From a bacterium (GTDB lineage Bacteria > Bdellovibrionota > FAC87 > UBA2466): a stretch of DNA of 7,530 bases. Positions 5,505-7,530 of this stretch are shown here, piece after piece. The notes beneath the pieces were generated by a model. It was not told the origin of the DNA and did no database searches. It saw only the letters and a program-made list of their open reading frames with translations. Every line of letters begins with the position of its first letter. Positions within the stretch are counted from its first letter, which is position 1. The translations under genes were made by a program, and so were the position numbers. The stretch spans positions 1 through 7,530 of the forward strand of contig JALHPX010000149.1 in the NCBI GenBank assembly GCA_022842225.1, in the 5' to 3' direction.

Positions 5505-6002
5505 ATGCGAGCCGTTCTAACCATCTTTTCAGCATCGATTCTACTTCTGAGTCTGACCGTGAATGCGGCCCAGCGTCAGATCACCGTCTTCCCCAAAAAC
5601 GCCAAAGGCTTTCGCTGCCAAGTTGGTCCGGAGAAATTACCGATCGCTTTAGAAGAAGGCATGCTTCGTTTGAAAGTGGGGATCGTCGGTGGCAAAGGGC
5701 CGTTTTATTGGCGAGTGCCTTTCCGCAAGTGGTCGGACGGTGATAATCAGATTTCTCTCGCCCAAGCCGGTGAGTCAAAGGACGAACAAGGCTATTTCGG
5801 CATCGCACTCGATCCGACAAAACTTCCGTATCACTCGGATAAACAACTAGTGCAGCTGCGCTTGATCGCAAAGAACGGTGACGAAGCCAATTGCACCACA
5901 GAATTATCGATTATCGATAGGCCGCAGAATGTAGCGACAGAACAGCCCGCAACTGAGGAAGTTGCACCGGCACTGCTGCCCGTTCAGGCAACAGTGCGGT
6001 GA
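5505..6002 (+). CDS. Small exported protein of unknown function
   Basis: 165 residues from the ATG at 5505. The frame is open upstream to a TTG at 5466, but the ATG puts a textbook signal peptide (MRAVLTIFSASILLLSL, cleavage after VNA at 19-21 or AA at 22) at the very N-terminus, so I chose it. No clear Shine-Dalgarno precedes this ATG, which is a weakness. The mature protein has exactly two Cys (38 and 130), a likely disulfide. Glycine and aromatic-rich segments (VGIVGGKGPFYWRVPF, 58-73) and alternating strands suggest a beta-sandwich, perhaps Ig-like. The last 25 residues are a Pro/Ala/Glu-rich tail. No family is recognised. Its stop is 12 bases from the end of the convergent membrane protein gene. 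Confidence 0.8.
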   Translation: MRAVLTIFSASILLLSLTVNAAQRQITVFPKNAKGFRCQVGPEKLPIALEEGMLRLKVGIVGGKGPFYWRVPFRKWSDGDNQISLAQAGESKDEQGYFGIALDPTKLPYHSDKQLVQLRLIAKNGDEANCTTELSIIDRPQNVATEQPATEEVAPALLPVQATVR

Positions 6003-6014
6003 GACCCCTTATAA

Positions 6015-7530
6015 CTAATTGTTAGAAGCTCCGACGAGTTCGGACTGATCAGCGCTTGCGGTGGTGCGAGGTTTTACCTTCGCCTCCGCAGCGATTAGCT
6101 CAGAGCAAACTTCCGAGACGGCTCGTCTAACCTGCGCTTCTTGCAAGGCGCGCGCTTCCTGGCTCCGGCCAATTCCAAAGAAGGCTCCAATCGATTTGAT
6201 TGAACCCTGGAACCGCTCCCAGAGCGCCGTATCTGCTTCCAAGCTAGCGCCAGCCGCAGGAACTGCTGGTACAGGAGCTGTCACGGCTGCTGCCACTTCT
6301 GTGGCAATCTCTTGCTCCTGCTGCGCAACTGGATCGATTGAGAACTCAGTGTCAGGTGGAATATTGCTCGATCCGGTGAACAGCTTCGCCACTTTGCTGA
6401 CAGCGATTTTGCCACCATCCCAAGCCGCTTTGTAACTCAGGCCAGCGAGCCAGATTGCATTAATCATCACGAGCGATTTGAGGATGATCGCGTGTGCACC
6501 ATCTCCGGGAGTTGTTCCGAAGAACAAATTCCAGTGAGTGAGATCGATACCAAATGGCGCCGAACCATCGCCCAAGATCTGACGACCATTAAGCGAGCCT
6601 TGCATCAAGTAACCTGCAAGCAGGGTAGTGATGAAAGACACAGCTAAGAAACGCCCCTTATTCACTTTGGGGTTGATCTGTTCTGCAACGGCGGATTCTT
6701 TCACCGCTGTCTGCATCAGACGCTGCATCCAAGTTTCGCGATCTTCGCCCTGCTTGCGACGAACGGCTAAGAGCACATCGTCCGGGATAGAGCGGTGTTC
6801 TGCCTGATACATATCAAGCAGTTTATTACCCGCTTCTTCTGCGGCATCTAAGTCTTTACGACCCAAAGCCTGAGAGAACACAGAGAACTGTGTCTGGAAC
6901 TCGCCACCCAATTGGGCGACCTCGCGTTCCATCCCCTCGACAATCGCCTGATCCTCAGCCCACCAGTAACGGTAAGCGAAAGGCGCTAAGAACAAGAAGT
7001 AGATCTGCCCGTCGATAGCTTTCAACATGGCATCTTTCCAAGCAGTTCCCCACGCGGTGAGAGTAGCGGGATCCGCCATAGCTGCTAAGGAGCTTTGCAT
7101 ATTCTCCAAGCTGCCGCCGTACAGAGCCTTCGCCAAGTCCGATACGCCTCCCGGCGCCACCGAAAGCGTTCCTTCCAACAGACCTTCCAGCAATCGAATG
7201 CCAGTGCCGATCAAGAAGAACCCCTGGAACAACTGCACGCACTGTCTCCAAGACCGCTTACCGAAAATTTCGGCAGGGTTGCTGTTTCTCCAATCCAGTC
7301 CGTTGCGCACCAAGCTAGCCAAACTTTGACCAACCGTTTCCGCGCCCTTGTTTCGGTTGACGTCCATCGTGGAAGCAGGAGCGTAGCGTTGGAAAACTTT
7401 ATCGTCTTCTTTCGACCAAGTCGTAACCGTCAAGGCTGCGACAAGACCCAAGTGCAATGCCACTTGCTCATTCAAGTTAATCCACACGCCCGAGTGGGTG
7501 TTTAAGAAACCATCCGGTTGATAAGCCAGG
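6015..7530 (-). CDS. Polytopic membrane protein of unknown function, N-terminus cut by window edge
   Basis: 504 residues are visible and the frame stays open to the right edge. A GTG at 7487 could serve as a start, but the 14 codons upstream read as ordinary protein (YQPDGFLNTHSGVW), so the gene probably begins outside the window. Likely membrane segments, in visible numbering, are about 22-37, 99-117, 174-188, 293-309 and 349-368. Between the third and fourth lies a roughly 100-residue charged, helical region (MEREVAQLGG, RKDLDAAEEAGNKLLD, DDRETWMQR-like acidic/basic pattern), probably a soluble domain or coiled coil. A Pro/Ala-rich linker (about 406-428) leads to a charged helical tail. I do not recognise the family. 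It ends 12 bases from the convergent gene at 5505-6002 and has no visible terminator, so the two transcripts may overlap. Confidence 0.82.
   Translation of the reverse strand, partial: LAYQPDGFLNTHSGVWINLNEQVALHLGLVAALTVTTWSKEDDKVFQRYAPASTMDVNRNKGAETVGQSLASLVRNGLDWRNSNPAEIFGKRSWRQCVQLFQGFFLIGTGIRLLEGLLEGTLSVAPGGVSDLAKALYGGSLENMQSSLAAMADPATLTAWGTAWKDAMLKAIDGQIYFLFLAPFAYRYWWAEDQAIVEGMEREVAQLGGEFQTQFSVFSQALGRKDLDAAEEAGNKLLDMYQAEHRSIPDDVLLAVRRKQGEDRETWMQRLMQTAVKESAVAEQINPKVNKGRFLAVSFITTLLAGYLMQGSLNGRQILGDGSAPFGIDLTHWNLFFGTTPGDGAHAIILKSLVMINAIWLAGLSYKAAWDGGKIAVSKVAKLFTGSSNIPPDTEFSIDPVAQQEQEIATEVAAAVTAPVPAVPAAGASLEADTALWERFQGSIKSIGAFFGIGRSQEARALQEAQVRRAVSEVCSELIAAEAKVKPRTTASADQSELVGASNN

Noticed and set aside
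7485..7487. GTG as the true start of the membrane protein gene
   Set aside because: The same frame is open to the window edge and the upstream codons read as normal protein, so the gene is more likely truncated by the window.
1..7530. cGAMP or c-di-GMP (GEMM) riboswitch near the cyclase or elsewhere
   Set aside because: Reading the intergenic regions on both strands, I found no segment with the paired GCAAA-type core and receptor sequence; the gap before the peroxidase is only 36 bases.
1..7530. CRISPR array, tRNA or rRNA genes, insertion sequence
   Set aside because: No regularly spaced repeats, no tRNA-like cloverleaf with TTCGA and anticodon arms, no rRNA signature and no transposase gene were seen.

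Overview
The window carries seven protein-coding genes on both strands, two of them cut by the window edges. Base composition looks close to 50% GC by eye. The gene set suggests a Gram-negative, predatory or delta-type bacterium, most likely Bdellovibrionota. The reasons are a REC-GGDEF protein of the type described in Bdellovibrio and Geobacter, a periplasmic di-heme peroxidase, and several Sec-exported proteins of no recognised family. The taxon is an inference and was not tested by any search.

Layout. Positions 1-1315 (minus) hold most of an OppA-type oligopeptide-binding lipoprotein, with a possibly structured 216-base leader upstream. Positions 1532-2629 (minus) encode an exported protein of unknown function with a CxxC motif and a faint TraB/GumN-like C-terminus. 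Only 36 bases separate its start from the divergent di-heme cytochrome c peroxidase at 2666-3697 (plus). The peroxidase is followed after 40 bases by a response regulator-GGDEF protein at 3738-4655. A palindromic intergenic element with a 14-base tandem duplication comes next. Two small exported proteins (4794-5282 minus, 5505-6002 plus) diverge from a hairpin-bearing spacer. A polytopic membrane protein (6015 to the right edge, minus) is convergent with the second of them and cut at its N-terminus.

How they may work together. The peroxidase and the GGDEF protein are probably co-transcribed and would link periplasmic peroxide handling or electron flow to a cyclic dinucleotide signal. The GGDEF domain keeps its catalytic and inhibitory motifs but has Ser in place of the guanine-recognising Asp (PleD Asp344). 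That substitution is the hallmark of the Hypr GGDEF enzymes that make 3',3'-cGAMP. This is the strongest lead in the window. The remaining genes look like independent cell-envelope functions: peptide uptake, small periplasmic proteins and an inner-membrane protein.
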